A DNA stretch of 39,439 bases from Gloeocapsa sp. UFS-A4-WI-NPMV-4B04 (GTDB lineage Bacteria > Cyanobacteriota > Cyanobacteriia > Cyanobacteriales > Chroococcidiopsidaceae): positions 1 to 39,439 of the forward strand of contig JAHHHE010000025.1 in the NCBI GenBank assembly GCA_019359535.1. The letters are read 5' to 3'. Shown here piece by piece: positions 1 to 8,115 of this stretch. The first letter of the stretch is position 1. Each line of letters begins with the position of its first letter. The notes under the pieces are model-generated. The model did no database searches. It saw only the letters and a list, made by a program, of their open reading frames with translations, and was not told the origin of the DNA. The position numbers and the translations under genes were made by a program.

Positions 1-1
1 A

Positions 2-112
2 AGAACTTATACACAGTTAGACCAGGCAATCACAGATGCTCTCGCTGCGGTGACTCCTCAAGATATTATTGGCTGGTTTACCCATTGCTGTTGCTATGTT
101 TCACCCAACTGA
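2..112 (+). mobile_element. IS630-family transposase, C-terminal fragment
   Basis: An open frame enters from the left edge and ends with TGA at 110-112. The last 36 residues include DALAAV-TPQDIIGWF followed by THCCCYVSPN. A tail with a WFTHCC-type ending is familiar to me from cyanobacterial IS630/Tc1-mariner transposases; this is recognition of the family, not a database match. The rest of the gene lies outside the window. The element must end before the neighbouring transporter gene stops at 137-139, so the right end of the insertion sequence lies within about 25 bp of this stop codon. Confidence 0.7.
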
Positions 113-136
113 GAACTGCTGTAGCTTGTAATCGCG

Positions 137-1714
137 CTATGTTATGGGACGCTTTTTAATAGTTAAAAAAGCAACGATCGCGCTCAACAATGCCAATCCA
201 ACAGCAATAAATATAATTAACCGAAAACTGTCTAAAAATGAGTGTGCGATCGCACTTTTTAGTATTTCACTTACTTCGGTACTAACTCCAGCCGGAACTT
301 CTGCACCAGCTAGTTTAGTCCGCTCTTTGTTAAGCAGTTTTAGCACTTGCAGTGGTATTTCTAGGTTTGCTATGCGCTGATCGAGGCTGCGATTGAAGGT
401 ATTTAGGGCAACGATACTAAATAAAGCGATCGCCAGCAATCCAGCTGTGCGCGAAACAGCGTTATTAATCCCCGATGCAATTCCCGCTTGACTCACTTTA
501 ACCGCACCCATTACCGTTGTCGTCAACGGCGCAACTGTCGTCGCCATTCCGACACCCAGCACTACAATTGCCGGAAAAAAGGTTGTCCAGTAACTACCGC
601 CAATTGAGGGAACAGCAAATAAGCCAAACCCAATCGCGGCAATAACTGGGCCAAGTGTTAATGGTAATTTTGCCCCATAGCGACTCACCAATCCTCCAGA
701 CCACCGCGAAAGCACAAACATAATCAAAATAAAAGGTAGGAACGCAGCGCCAGCAGCCGTCGCCGAGTACCCCTGTACCTGAATCAAATTAAACGGGAAA
801 AAGAAAAACATCCCACCCAACGCTGAGTACAACAGCAGCGTTAGTAAGTTTGCGCCGCTAAAAGTACGCGATCGAAACAAAGTTAGCGGCATCATTGGCT
901 TGCGGGTATTAGCTTCTACAAAAATAAACGCACTCAAAATTAGTGCGCTAAGTACAAGGTTGCTAATTACCAAAGGATGAGTTAATCCCAAGTTAGACGA
1001 TTCGATCAGTCCGTAGACGATCGCCCCTAAACCTAAAGTTGCCAGTAACGCTCCCCACCAGTCAAGCTTGCCTGAATTTTCGCGGTCGCGGCTTTCTGGG
1101 ACACGCCAGAATAAAATACCAAGTACGATTACTGCTAGTGGAACATTCAGAAAAAAGATCCAGCGCCAAGACGCATTTTCAACTAGCCAGCCACCCAAAA
1201 CGGGACCTAATGCCGAGGTAATTGCTGTAAAGCCTGACCAAGTACCGATCGCTCGTCCTCGCTGTTCCCCGCTAAACGAGGCGCTGATAATTGCTAAACT
1301 ACCAGGAACTAGCAATGCGCCGCCGATTCCTTGAACTGCGCGGGCGATAATCAATTGATTTACATTTGGTGATAGACCGCACCAGATAGAGGCAAGGGCA
1401 AATAAGGCAACACCATAGGTAAAGATCCGCCGCCGTCCAAAGCGATCGCCCAACGAGCCGCCTACTAGAATTAAGGCAGCGAGAAATAAGGCATACGATT
1501 CCACAATCCACTGCACATCAATAACCGTTGCCGAAAGCGTTTTTTGCAACGTTGGCAGCGCCACATTCACAACAGTGCCATCAATCATAGCCATGCTTGA
1601 GCCTAAGATTGTCGCCGCTAGTACCCAAGGTCTAACATTTTTAGCGCAGGCATTATTGCATGGTGTAGAACGAATAACTCCTTCATCGCATGGCTGTTTG
1701 ATAATGTTAGCCAT
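137..1714 (-). CDS. DHA2-family MFS drug/proton antiporter (EmrB/QacA type)
   Basis: An inner-membrane efflux transporter of the 14-helix DHA2 branch of the major facilitator superfamily, likely exporting small toxic or amphipathic compounds by proton exchange; the substrate cannot be read from sequence. It shows the DHA2 signature DGTVVNVALP (about residues 45-54), the loop 2-3 motif GDRFGRRR (about 89-96), and regularly spaced hydrophobic segments along 525 residues, a normal length. I chose the ATG at 1714, preceded by an AAGGA-like ribosome site, over an upstream TTG at 1738. The gene is transcribed away from ftsQ, and a palindrome at 1748-1761 may be its operator. Its TAG stop lies next to the end of the IS630 fragment, so the last few residues could have been altered by that insertion. 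Confidence 0.88.
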   Translation of the reverse strand: MANIIKQPCDEGVIRSTPCNNACAKNVRPWVLAATILGSSMAMIDGTVVNVALPTLQKTLSATVIDVQWIVESYALFLAALILVGGSLGDRFGRRRIFTYGVALFALASIWCGLSPNVNQLIIARAVQGIGGALLVPGSLAIISASFSGEQRGRAIGTWSGFTAITSALGPVLGGWLVENASWRWIFFLNVPLAVIVLGILFWRVPESRDRENSGKLDWWGALLATLGLGAIVYGLIESSNLGLTHPLVISNLVLSALILSAFIFVEANTRKPMMPLTLFRSRTFSGANLLTLLLYSALGGMFFFFPFNLIQVQGYSATAAGAAFLPFILIMFVLSRWSGGLVSRYGAKLPLTLGPVIAAIGFGLFAVPSIGGSYWTTFFPAIVVLGVGMATTVAPLTTTVMGAVKVSQAGIASGINNAVSRTAGLLAIALFSIVALNTFNRSLDQRIANLEIPLQVLKLLNKERTKLAGAEVPAGVSTEVSEILKSAIAHSFLDSFRLIIFIAVGLALLSAIVAFLTIKKRPIT

Positions 1715-1747
1715 CTTTATTTTCCTTACCTGCGTCAATGATTAACG

Positions 1748-1761
1748 TCTACATTTGTAGA
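1748..1761. promoter_or_regulatory. Palindromic operator-like site upstream of the MFS transporter
   Basis: TCTACA-TT-TGTAGA is a perfect 6-bp inverted repeat with a 2-bp centre, 34 bp upstream of the transporter ATG. Drug-efflux MFS genes are often controlled by TetR- or MarR-type repressors that bind such palindromes. No regulator gene is adjacent here, so the assignment is inferred from position and symmetry only. Confidence 0.35.
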
Positions 1762-2264
1762 AGATATTTATAGTCAATTTTATATTATTGTTTCGCTTAC
1801 ATTTTTTTCAGTAATAGTTATTTTCTAAAAATTTTGTAAAGTAATATATTACTAGGCAATTTTTAGCTATGTATTTTACATTTTTATAGGTTATTTTTAT
1901 AGATCAATAGTCCTATTATTTTATAATTTTACAAAACCTAAAACGCTTATTATTTGTCTGATTCTTAGTAAAATTATTTGATATCTTATACTATTAAATT
2001 TTATATTATTATATTGAAAAGCAAGTTACTTTAATTACTATTAAATACATTTTTTACCTGGTTTTGAAACGTTTAAATAAAGTATTCTCAAATAAATAAT
2101 TAACACTAAATTAATAATTAAAATTAAAAAATATAACCATATTATCTTAATCATATATTTGAAATTTGAACAAAATATATGATAGTAATTATGTATCTTA
2201 AAAAACAATGTAAATTGAAGTAAGAAAGCTAACTACTTTATATTACTGCTACTAATGAGTTAGG
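1762..2264. other. AT-rich divergent intergenic region, MFS transporter / ftsQ
   Basis: About 500 bp made almost entirely of A and T runs, separating two divergent genes. I see no ORF with coding character and no RNA-like hairpin. It presumably holds the ftsQ promoter, but the many AT-rich hexamers make it impossible to choose a -10 box by eye. Confidence 0.6.
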
Positions 2265-3074
2265 ATGTCCAGCATTGGATCAGTTTCTCGGTCAAAGTTG
2301 ACCCAACGACGTAAAATGTTGCGTACAAAAAGACGCATTAAAATGTTTCAGGCTATTTGGCGAACCTTAGCTGTCATAGGTTTGGCTGGTGGTTTAGTCT
2401 GGGCAATAACTCGACCAATTTGGGTGTTGCGCGAATCCAACCAAGTTATAATTGAGGGGAATCAATTGCTTTCTAAGCAGGCAATTAAGTCATTTATACC
2501 AATTTCCTATCCTCAGTCATTGCTGCGAATTCAACCGGATGCGATCGCACGTGCTATAGAATCACAGCCTACTATTGCTGATGTAACTGTCACCCGCCAG
2601 CTTTTTCCTCCCGAAATAATTGTTCAAGTTAAGGAACGAGTACCAGTGGCGTTAGCCCTAACCAAGTTTACCCAAAATAGTTCCACCCCAACTTCAAAAC
2701 CATTACTGGGATTGCTAGATGCAACTGGTGTATTGATTCCAATTCAAAGTTATGCACCTCAAGACGGTAGGCTGAAATTACCCAATCTTAAAATAATTGG
2801 TCCCCTAGACCAGTATCGCTCTTACTGGCCTCAACTTTATCAAGCAGTGAGTCGTAGCCCCGTTAAAGTAAGTGAAATTGATTGCCAAGATTCAGCCAAT
2901 ATAATCTTGACAACTGACTTAGGACTTGTACACCTTGGCCCTTACAGTTCTCAGTTGACTACTCAACTCAAAGTCCTCGATCAAATGCGACGACTTCCCA
3001 CACAGGTAAATTCTAGTCAAATTGCCTACATTGATCTCAAAAATCCTGAAAATCCTTCAGTACAAATGAAATAG
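2265..3074 (+). CDS. ftsQ: Cell division protein FtsQ/DivIB
   Basis: A bitopic divisome protein that links early (FtsZ-ring) and late (septal peptidoglycan synthesis) components. The 269 residues show a basic cytoplasmic N-terminus, one transmembrane helix (about 30-50), then a POTRA-like domain (about 55-125; VIIEGNQLLS at its start, ATIADVTV-type strand and FPPEIIVQVKERVP at its end) followed by the FtsQ beta domain. Length and order are typical of cyanobacterial FtsQ. It lies upstream of ftsZ in the same direction, as in many cyanobacteria, but here the gap is about 1 kb and contains a small ribbon-helix-helix gene. The ATG at 2265 directly follows GTTAGG, a weak ribosome site. Confidence 0.9.
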   Translation: MSSIGSVSRSKLTQRRKMLRTKRRIKMFQAIWRTLAVIGLAGGLVWAITRPIWVLRESNQVIIEGNQLLSKQAIKSFIPISYPQSLLRIQPDAIARAIESQPTIADVTVTRQLFPPEIIVQVKERVPVALALTKFTQNSSTPTSKPLLGLLDATGVLIPIQSYAPQDGRLKLPNLKIIGPLDQYRSYWPQLYQAVSRSPVKVSEIDCQDSANIILTTDLGLVHLGPYSSQLTTQLKVLDQMRRLPTQVNSSQIAYIDLKNPENPSVQMK

Positions 3075-3559
3075 GTCAAAGAAACGGTTAAGCCTGATAC
3101 GTAATAAGCTCAACTTTAATGTCATATTTACAAAATTGTTGCTCAAAAAGCTCATTTTTAAGCAACTGGTAAATTGTTTTGACTATTGGCGTAGTGTGCC
3201 GCTATTAATTCCCATCGCTATCCGCCGCTAATTTTCACAACTAAAGCTACCTATTCAAGTTGCCTTAACCTCAGGGTTGTAAGCCTTTTAAGTTTTGCTA
3301 AAAGTTTTCTGAAGTTGCTGGAGGTAGTTTATAAATCACCTTGAGGTTTCCAAGTCAAACTTCAAGCTTATTAATTATTATTTATGGTAATGACAAAAAT
3401 GATATTTAAGTATACTATAAGTCTGGAGTTTGTACCACCGAATATTCACTGATTTTTTTTGCTGAGGTAAAAAGCTGAAGCAAAATTTTCAGTAGAATTA
3501 CTCTTGGAGACAAAAGAAAGCTAGCGTAAGTTCTTGTAGTAGCGCATATTGCAGCATCA
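3075..3559. other. ftsQ downstream spacer, no gene seen
   Basis: Roughly 480 bp between ftsQ and the small RHH gene. All frames are broken by stops and I see no strong terminator with a T-run. The sequence has the same base composition as nearby spacers. It may carry the promoter of the small RHH gene. Confidence 0.5.
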
Positions 3560-3685
3560 ATGTCAGAAAGTCACCTAAGTATAAGGCTTCCAGAAGCAGA
3601 GATGAACATACTGGCTCAATACTGCAAGAAGTCTAAACGAACTAAAACGGACGTGATTCGAGAGTTTATCCGCTCTTTAAGGTAA
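3560..3685 (+). CDS. Ribbon-helix-helix (CopG/Arc-type) micro-protein, 41 aa
   Basis: A 41-codon ORF starting ATG at 3560 and ending TAA at 3683-3685. The product has the layout of a minimal ribbon-helix-helix DNA-binding protein: a short strand (HLSIRLPE, residues 5-12), helix A (AEMNILAQYCKKS), a turn with RTKTD, and helix B (VIREFIRSL). CopG itself is only a few residues longer. Such proteins act as dimers on DNA, usually as repressors or antitoxins. No toxin-like ORF follows, so I favour a stand-alone regulator. It lies between ftsQ and ftsZ, and a perfect 13-bp inverted repeat begins 40 bp past its stop; whether it binds there is speculation. The ribosome site is poor. Confidence 0.75.
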   Translation: MSESHLSIRLPEAEMNILAQYCKKSKRTKTDVIREFIRSLR

Positions 3686-3724
3686 AAACTGGAAAAGTAA
3701 AGTCCGTTTAAACTACCACTATTG

Positions 3725-3762
3725 AGATTGCGATCGCAGCGCTTAAAGCGCGATCGCAATCT
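3725..3762. repeat. Perfect 13-bp inverted repeat built on two HIP1 octamers
   Basis: Arms at 3725-3737 and 3750-3762 (AGATTGCGATCGC and its complement) flank a 12-bp centre that can partly pair as GCTT/AAGC. Each arm contains the cyanobacterial HIP1 octamer GCGATCGC. It follows the small RHH gene and precedes ftsZ. It could be a terminator-like hairpin (no T-run), a dispersed palindrome or a protein site. Confidence 0.7.
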
Positions 3763-3965
3763 ATCCAATCGGTACTCGAAGCTCAATGCCTCTGTAGTTG
3801 ATAAAAATTCTAAATAGTGAAATTGGTTAACCACATCATTAGCAAAAAATTTGTGCAACTACGGAACGATTTTGGCTGTGGAATGTCCTTAAAGCAGTTG
3901 TTGGCAATAAGTTGTCTCGTATTGCTTGAGAAACGTCAGCAAAGATTTGTTGATTCTATTGGTGA

Positions 3966-4021
3966 CTACTAAGGTAACGCTCTCGTAAAAGGCGAACCTT
4001 GAGAGCGACAAACTATAGTAG
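3966..4021 (+). promoter_or_regulatory. Nested stem-loop in the ftsZ upstream region
   Basis: An inner 7-bp stem CGCTCTC/GAGAGCG (3978-3984 with 4001-4007, loop 16 nt) sits inside an outer 6-bp stem CTACTA/TAGTAG (3966-3971 with 4016-4021). It ends 55 bp before the ftsZ ATG. It could be a 5' leader structure in the ftsZ mRNA or a DNA site; no T-run follows, so it is not a standard terminator. The region 3763-3965 shows no gene. Confidence 0.4.
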
Positions 4022-4076
4022 ACTCTTAGCCGAATCCCCCATAAAAAAGTCGTTTATATATCCTTCCTGATTACCA

Positions 4077-5339
4077 ATGACATTTATTAATAAATCAAGG
4101 CTTGGCGATAATAACTCCCAATCTCCAGGGCAGCAAGGGCTTTCAATAACAGTAAATTCAAATAATCCTTTTAATAACTCTGGACTTCATTTCGGGCAGA
4201 ATTACGATTCTAAAGGAATTCCCGAAGAATATAACCGCATGGACGACATTGTTCCGGGCCGAGTTGCCAACATTAAAGTAATTGGTGTCGGCGGTGGTGG
4301 TGGTAATGCCGTTAACCGAATGATCGCAAGTGATGTAACTGGTGTTGAATTTTGGTCAATTAACACCGATGCCCAAGCTTTAACTCATACATCTGCCTTA
4401 AAGCGGTTACAAATTGGTCAAAAGCTAACGCGAGGACTGGGAGCAGGCGGAAATCCTGCTATTGGTCAAAAAGCAGCTGAGGAATCACGTGACGAAATTG
4501 CCGCAGCTTTAGACAATGCGGATCTCGTTTTTATTACTGCTGGCATGGGAGGTGGCACAGGCACTGGCGCAGCACCAATTGTGGCAGAAATAGCTAAAGA
4601 AATGGGCGCTTTAACAGTTGGTGTGGTGACTCGTCCATTTATCTTTGAGGGACGACGGCGCACCAGTCAAGCAGATCAAGGGATTGAAGGACTGCAAAGC
4701 CGAGTAGATACCCTGATTGTGATCCCAAACGATAAACTACTGGCGGTGATTTCTGAACAAACGCCAGTGCAAGAAGCTTTTAGAGTTGCAGACGACATTT
4801 TGCGTCAAGGCGTGCAAGGCATTTCCGATATTATTACGATCCCAGGTTTGGTGAACGTTGACTTTGCTGATGTCCGAGCGATTATGGCAGATGCTGGATC
4901 AGCGTTAATGGGGATCGGCATTGGTTCTGGCAAATCCCGCGCCAGAGAAGCCGCGATCGCCGCTATTTCTTCACCTTTACTAGAGTCTTCAATTGAAGGA
5001 GCTAGAGGCGTTGTTTTTAATATCACTGGTGGCCACGATCTTACTCTGCATGAAGTGAATACAGCAGCAGAAACAATCTATGAAGTAGTTGATCCCAACG
5101 CCAATATTATTTTTGGTGCAGTGATTGATGAGCGGCTCCAAGGTGAGATCAGAATTACCGTCATTGCGACAGGATTTACAGGCGAAACCCCACCCCCTCC
5201 ACCGCCCCCTACACGAACAGTAACTAAACCTCAACCCAGCGAACCGCTACCGCCTCCCCCACCCGCGTTTGAACCCAAAGACAAGCCAGGAGGCTTAGAT
5301 ATTCCTGATTTTCTGCAACGGCGGCGGCCCCAGCGTTGA
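4077..5339 (+). CDS. ftsZ: Cell division GTPase FtsZ
   Basis: The tubulin-like GTPase that forms the cytokinetic ring at mid-cell. Seen in the 420 residues: a long N-terminal extension (about 1-60) common in cyanobacteria; the nucleotide-binding core starting at [17 protein letters not shown]; the tubulin signature loop GGGTGTG (158-164); the T7 region with NVDFADV; a proline-rich linker with runs of seven and five prolines; and the C-terminal anchor peptide [10 protein letters not shown], which binds membrane tethers. It follows ftsQ and the RHH micro-gene and converges with gshB; the spacer 5340-5455 holds C-rich repeats. The upstream stem-loop at 3966-4021 may influence expression. Confidence 0.97.
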   Translation: MTFINKSRLGDNNSQSPGQQGLSITVNSNNPFNNSGLHFGQNYDSKGIPEEYNRMDDIVPGRVANIKVIGVGGGGGNAVNRMIASDVTGVEFWSINTDAQALTHTSALKRLQIGQKLTRGLGAGGNPAIGQKAAEESRDEIAAALDNADLVFITAGMGGGTGTGAAPIVAEIAKEMGALTVGVVTRPFIFEGRRRTSQADQGIEGLQSRVDTLIVIPNDKLLAVISEQTPVQEAFRVADDILRQGVQGISDIITIPGLVNVDFADVRAIMADAGSALMGIGIGSGKSRAREAAIAAISSPLLESSIEGARGVVFNITGGHDLTLHEVNTAAETIYEVVDPNANIIFGAVIDERLQGEIRITVIATGFTGETPPPPPPPTRTVTKPQPSEPLPPPPPAFEPKDKPGGLDIPDFLQRRRPQR

Positions 5340-5373
5340 TTGAGAGGCGCTTAGGCTAGAGGCTAGAGGCGGG

Positions 5374-5462
5374 AATATAAATATAAATCCCCATCTCCTC
5401 ATCTCCCCTGCTCCTCCGTTCCCCTGCTAAGAATGCTCCCCATCTCCCCTGCTCCCTATCTC
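5374..5462. repeat. C-rich low-complexity repeat between ftsZ and gshB (GCAGGGGA family)
   Basis: The spacer between convergent genes carries several copies of TCCCCTGC (complement of GCAGGGGA) with interspersed ATCTCC, next to an AT patch AATATAAATATAAAT. It reaches the last codons of gshB. The same pattern recurs at about 17640-17735 and 22533-22620. Confidence 0.6.
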
Positions 5463-6424
5463 TTCTTTTCCACCCATTCAATTACCTGTTCGCCCAATCG
5501 CGTATCTTCTAGGCGATCTATTTCCCGAATTCCAGTAGGACTGGTAACGTTGATTTCGGTCAGGTAGCCGCCAATAACGTCAATACCTACAAAATATAAG
5601 CCGTCTTTTTGGAGTTTTTGAGCTACTTCGGCACAAATTATCTGTTCTTGGGGAGTAATTTCAGTTTTAGCTACCGTACCGCCAGCTGCCATGTTATTAC
5701 GAAATTCACTACCTGTAGAAACTCGATTAACAGCACCAATCGGTTCACCATCTAGTAGGATAATTCGCTTATCTCCCTCCTTAGCGGCTGGTAAGTACGT
5801 CTGAACCATAATCGGCACACGCCCTTGAAGTGTACTAAGTTCGACTATGGAGTTGAAATTGCGATCGCTTGGTTCTAGATATAAAATTCCTTCCCCAGCT
5901 TTATTGCCTAATGGCTTTAAAATAGCTGCCCCTTTTGATTCAACAAATTGGCGGATAACTTGTTTATCTGCTGTGACAATCGTTTCTGGAACTACTTTTG
6001 TAAATTGCAGGGCATACATTTTCTCATTTGCCGCCCTCAGCCCTTGGGGATTGTTGACTACCAGGGTTTTATTTGAGTCGATGTAGTCCAAAATGTAGGT
6101 TGCATAAAGATAAGGAGTTGATACGGGCGGATCTGTCCGCATAAACACTGCGTCCATCTCCTCTAAAGGTGCAAAGGTACGTGAGCCTAGCTGATACCAA
6201 ACAGAGTCCGCCACCCATCGCCCCTCTACTAGCTGCACGGGTTTGAGTTCCAGTCGTTCTAATCCAGCCCAAGCTTTACCTTCCACCACACTCAACAAGT
6301 TAGCCCCCGTCACCCAAACTTCATGACCAAGATTTTGTGCGGCTTCCATTAAAGCCACACTTGTATCGTGACCTGGATCAAGCAGAGAGAGGGGATCAAT
6401 GATAAAAGCTAGTTTTAGTGTCAA
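5456..6424 (-). CDS. gshB: Glutathione synthetase
   Basis: Catalyses the second step of glutathione synthesis, joining gamma-glutamylcysteine and glycine with ATP in the cytosol. The 322-residue product has the bacterial GshB layout: N-terminal substrate domain with FIIDPLSLLDPGHDTSVALM, a middle section with MRTDPPVSTPYLYATYIL, then the ATP-grasp domain with KPLGNKAGEGI and the metal-binding region VGIDVIGGYLTEINVTSP. The length is normal. It starts 4 bp after the grxC stop, so it is co-transcribed with glutaredoxin, matching enzyme and user of glutathione. The last codons run into the C-rich repeat shared with the ftsZ spacer. Confidence 0.96.
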   Translation of the reverse strand: MTLKLAFIIDPLSLLDPGHDTSVALMEAAQNLGHEVWVTGANLLSVVEGKAWAGLERLELKPVQLVEGRWVADSVWYQLGSRTFAPLEEMDAVFMRTDPPVSTPYLYATYILDYIDSNKTLVVNNPQGLRAANEKMYALQFTKVVPETIVTADKQVIRQFVESKGAAILKPLGNKAGEGILYLEPSDRNFNSIVELSTLQGRVPIMVQTYLPAAKEGDKRIILLDGEPIGAVNRVSTGSEFRNNMAAGGTVAKTEITPQEQIICAEVAQKLQKDGLYFVGIDVIGGYLTEINVTSPTGIREIDRLEDTRLGEQVIEWVEKKR

Positions 6425-6428
6425 GGAG

Positions 6429-6701
6429 TTACACTCCGTTAGTAGAAGTCAGGAACTGATCAAGCTTACCTTGCCAGTCCAGTTCGTGGAGATCGTCACA
6501 GCCACCAATATGCTGATCGTTGATGAAAATCTGCGGTACAGAGCGTCTTCCGTTTGAGCGTTGAGCCATTTTTGAGCGTGCAGCCTCATCTCCATCAATG
6601 CTGTATTCGATGAAATCAACGTCCTTGCTTTTTAGTAATTCCTTGGCTCGGATGCAATACGGGCAATATCTCCAAGTGTAGATTTCAACTTTAGGAGCCA
6701 T
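6429..6701 (-). CDS. grxC: Glutaredoxin 3
   Basis: A small glutathione-dependent disulfide reductase. The 90 residues form one thioredoxin fold with the dithiol active site CPYC (13-16), the cis-proline segment SVPQIFIN and the glutathione-binding GGCDDL near the C-terminus. The length is that of GrxC. It lies 4 bp upstream of gshB and 44 bp downstream of rsgA in the same direction, so it may be read from the upstream chaperone cluster or from a promoter in the 44-bp gap. Confidence 0.95.
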   Translation of the reverse strand: MAPKVEIYTWRYCPYCIRAKELLKSKDVDFIEYSIDGDEAARSKMAQRSNGRRSVPQIFINDQHIGGCDDLHELDWQGKLDQFLTSTNGV

Positions 6702-6745
6702 GACAGCCTCAACTATGAGTAATATTTCTTAATTTTAGAACGCGA

Positions 6746-7861
6746 TCAAGATTCTTCACCGTCTTGATACAACTGTTGAAGCGCTTGTTGTTGACTACGC
6801 CGCGAAGTTCGGCGATATTTTTTAGTTTCCAACTTCGGTTCGTATTGATTTTGACCTTTACCTTTGGTTTTCAGCTTGAAGTTGGATTCGGGATCTGCTT
6901 GTTGGTTCAGGTGCTGTTGACGAGCGATCGCATCTTCTAGAAACCCTAAGTAATGCTCGTACCGCTCCCATTCTCCGCGCACAGCACAGTTCGGCTCCTC
7001 TCGGTGCATACAATCGCTAAACTGACATCTAGCAACAGCTAACCTCTGTCGTGCCTCTGGGAAATAATAAACTAACTCTTCCGGGCTACAGTCTAAATCA
7101 GGCTGGTTAAAGCCGGGGGTATCTGCCATTAGCCCCCCAGTAGGCAATTCAAAAAGTTCAACGTGACGGGTAGTATGGCGACCCCGACCGAGTTTACCAG
7201 AAACTGCACCTACCCGCAGATTAGCCGTCGGGATCAGTTGATTAATCAAACTTGATTTGCCGACACCAGAAGGACCAGCAATCACTGTAATTTTGTTGTT
7301 TAGCTGGCGACTAATTTCGTCGATACCCATGCCGACTCGAACACTGATAAATAAAGGTTGGTAGCCCCAGTTATTCAGGCGATCGCGCCACTGATTCAGT
7401 TGTTCAGTAGTTAATAAATCGCTTTTATTCAAGCACAAACGAACGTCTAATTGCGTAGACTCTGCTTTAACTAAAAAGTGACTCAGTTGAAATGGATCGA
7501 GACTTGGTTCAACGAATGCAAAAACTAAGAGAATTTGCTGGGCATTGGCAACTGGCGGACGATCCATCTCGGTTTGGCGAGGTAGTACATCGGCGATCGC
7601 ACCTCTACCCCCGGCCCAATCAGCTTCAACTACAACGCGATCGCCTACCATTACCTGTTGCCCAATCTTTTTTAAGCGCGATCGCCGAGTACACAGCAAA
7701 AACAAAGAGGAGTTACCTCCTGCGGCTTGCTTACCCCCCTTAGAAAGGGGGGACAAGGGGGGATCATGTCTTGCTGTATCTAACCGCACTTGATAGTAAT
7801 TCGCCTGTACTGCTACTACCGTACCAACTAGCGGTGTCTCTTGCGACTGGTCGGAACTCAT
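6746..7861 (-). CDS. rsgA: Small-subunit ribosome biogenesis GTPase RsgA
   Basis: A circularly permuted GTPase that checks late maturation of the 30S subunit. Seen: an N-terminal OB-fold, interrupted; the permuted G motifs with G4 (NKSDLL) before G1 (GPSGVGKSSLIN) and G3 (DTPGF); then a C-terminal zinc region with Cys and His in CQFSDCMHREEPNC. Normal RsgA has a continuous OB-fold; here residues about 30-50 are an inserted DPPLSPLSKGG-type peptide encoded by a palindromic repeat (7734-7765), still in frame. The ATG overlaps the stop of the TusA-like gene by 4 nt (ATGA), suggesting translational coupling. Its C-terminus is Lys/Arg/Gln-rich. Confidence 0.95.
   Translation of the reverse strand: MSSDQSQETPLVGTVVAVQANYYQVRLDTARHDPPLSPLSKGGKQAAGGNSSLFLLCTRRSRLKKIGQQVMVGDRVVVEADWAGGRGAIADVLPRQTEMDRPPVANAQQILLVFAFVEPSLDPFQLSHFLVKAESTQLDVRLCLNKSDLLTTEQLNQWRDRLNNWGYQPLFISVRVGMGIDEISRQLNNKITVIAGPSGVGKSSLINQLIPTANLRVGAVSGKLGRGRHTTRHVELFELPTGGLMADTPGFNQPDLDCSPEELVYYFPEARQRLAVARCQFSDCMHREEPNCAVRGEWERYEHYLGFLEDAIARQQHLNQQADPESNFKLKTKGKGQNQYEPKLETKKYRRTSRRSQQQALQQLYQDGEES
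7734..7765. repeat. Palindromic C6/G6 repeat inserted in frame in rsgA
   Basis: CCCCCCTT-AGA-AAGGGGGG (7734-7752) is followed by a second AAGGGGGGATC (7755-7765). In the rsgA frame it gives DPPLSPLSKGG, a peptide I recognise from repeats scattered in cyanobacterial genomes. It lies within the OB-fold coding region, between VRLD and LLCTRR, where relatives normally run straight through. Confidence 0.75.
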
Positions 7862-8115
7862 GCAGTCGCAACAGAACGTCGGACTAAAAGTGCAAAATAG
7901 CCAGCGCAGTCCTCAATTTGTTCAACTTTATACCCTGCCATTGTCAAGCTATCAGGAACCGAATCTATTGGCTCTCCTGGATCTAGCCATACTTCTAACA
8001 ATGCTCCCTGTGGCATTTGTTCTAGACGCAGTTTAGTTCGGACAAAATTAATTGGACAGGGAGTACCCCGCAAATCTAGTTGGGCATCGGGAGTCAATAC
8101 AGACGGGTTACTCAT
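7858..8115 (-). CDS. TusA-like sulfurtransferase (SirA/YeeD/TusA family)
   Basis: An 85-residue cytosolic protein with the TusA fold and its key site: [16 protein letters not shown], with the reactive cysteine at residue 20 in a C-P-x2-x motif at the start of helix 1. Family members carry persulfide sulfur for thio-modification, or act in other sulfur relays; the target here is unknown. The gene overlaps dnaJ upstream and rsgA downstream by 4 nt each, so the three are almost certainly translated from one message. The context ties it to protein folding and ribosome maturation and not to a tus operon. Confidence 0.88.
   Translation of the reverse strand: MSNPSVLTPDAQLDLRGTPCPINFVRTKLRLEQMPQGALLEVWLDPGEPIDSVPDSLTMAGYKVEQIEDCAGYFALLVRRSVATA

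Noticed and set aside
3560-3858. Toxin-antitoxin pair with the RHH micro-gene
   Set aside because: No toxin-like ORF follows or precedes it; the minus-strand frame at 3616-3858 overlaps the RHH gene and the HIP1 inverted repeat and looks non-coding.
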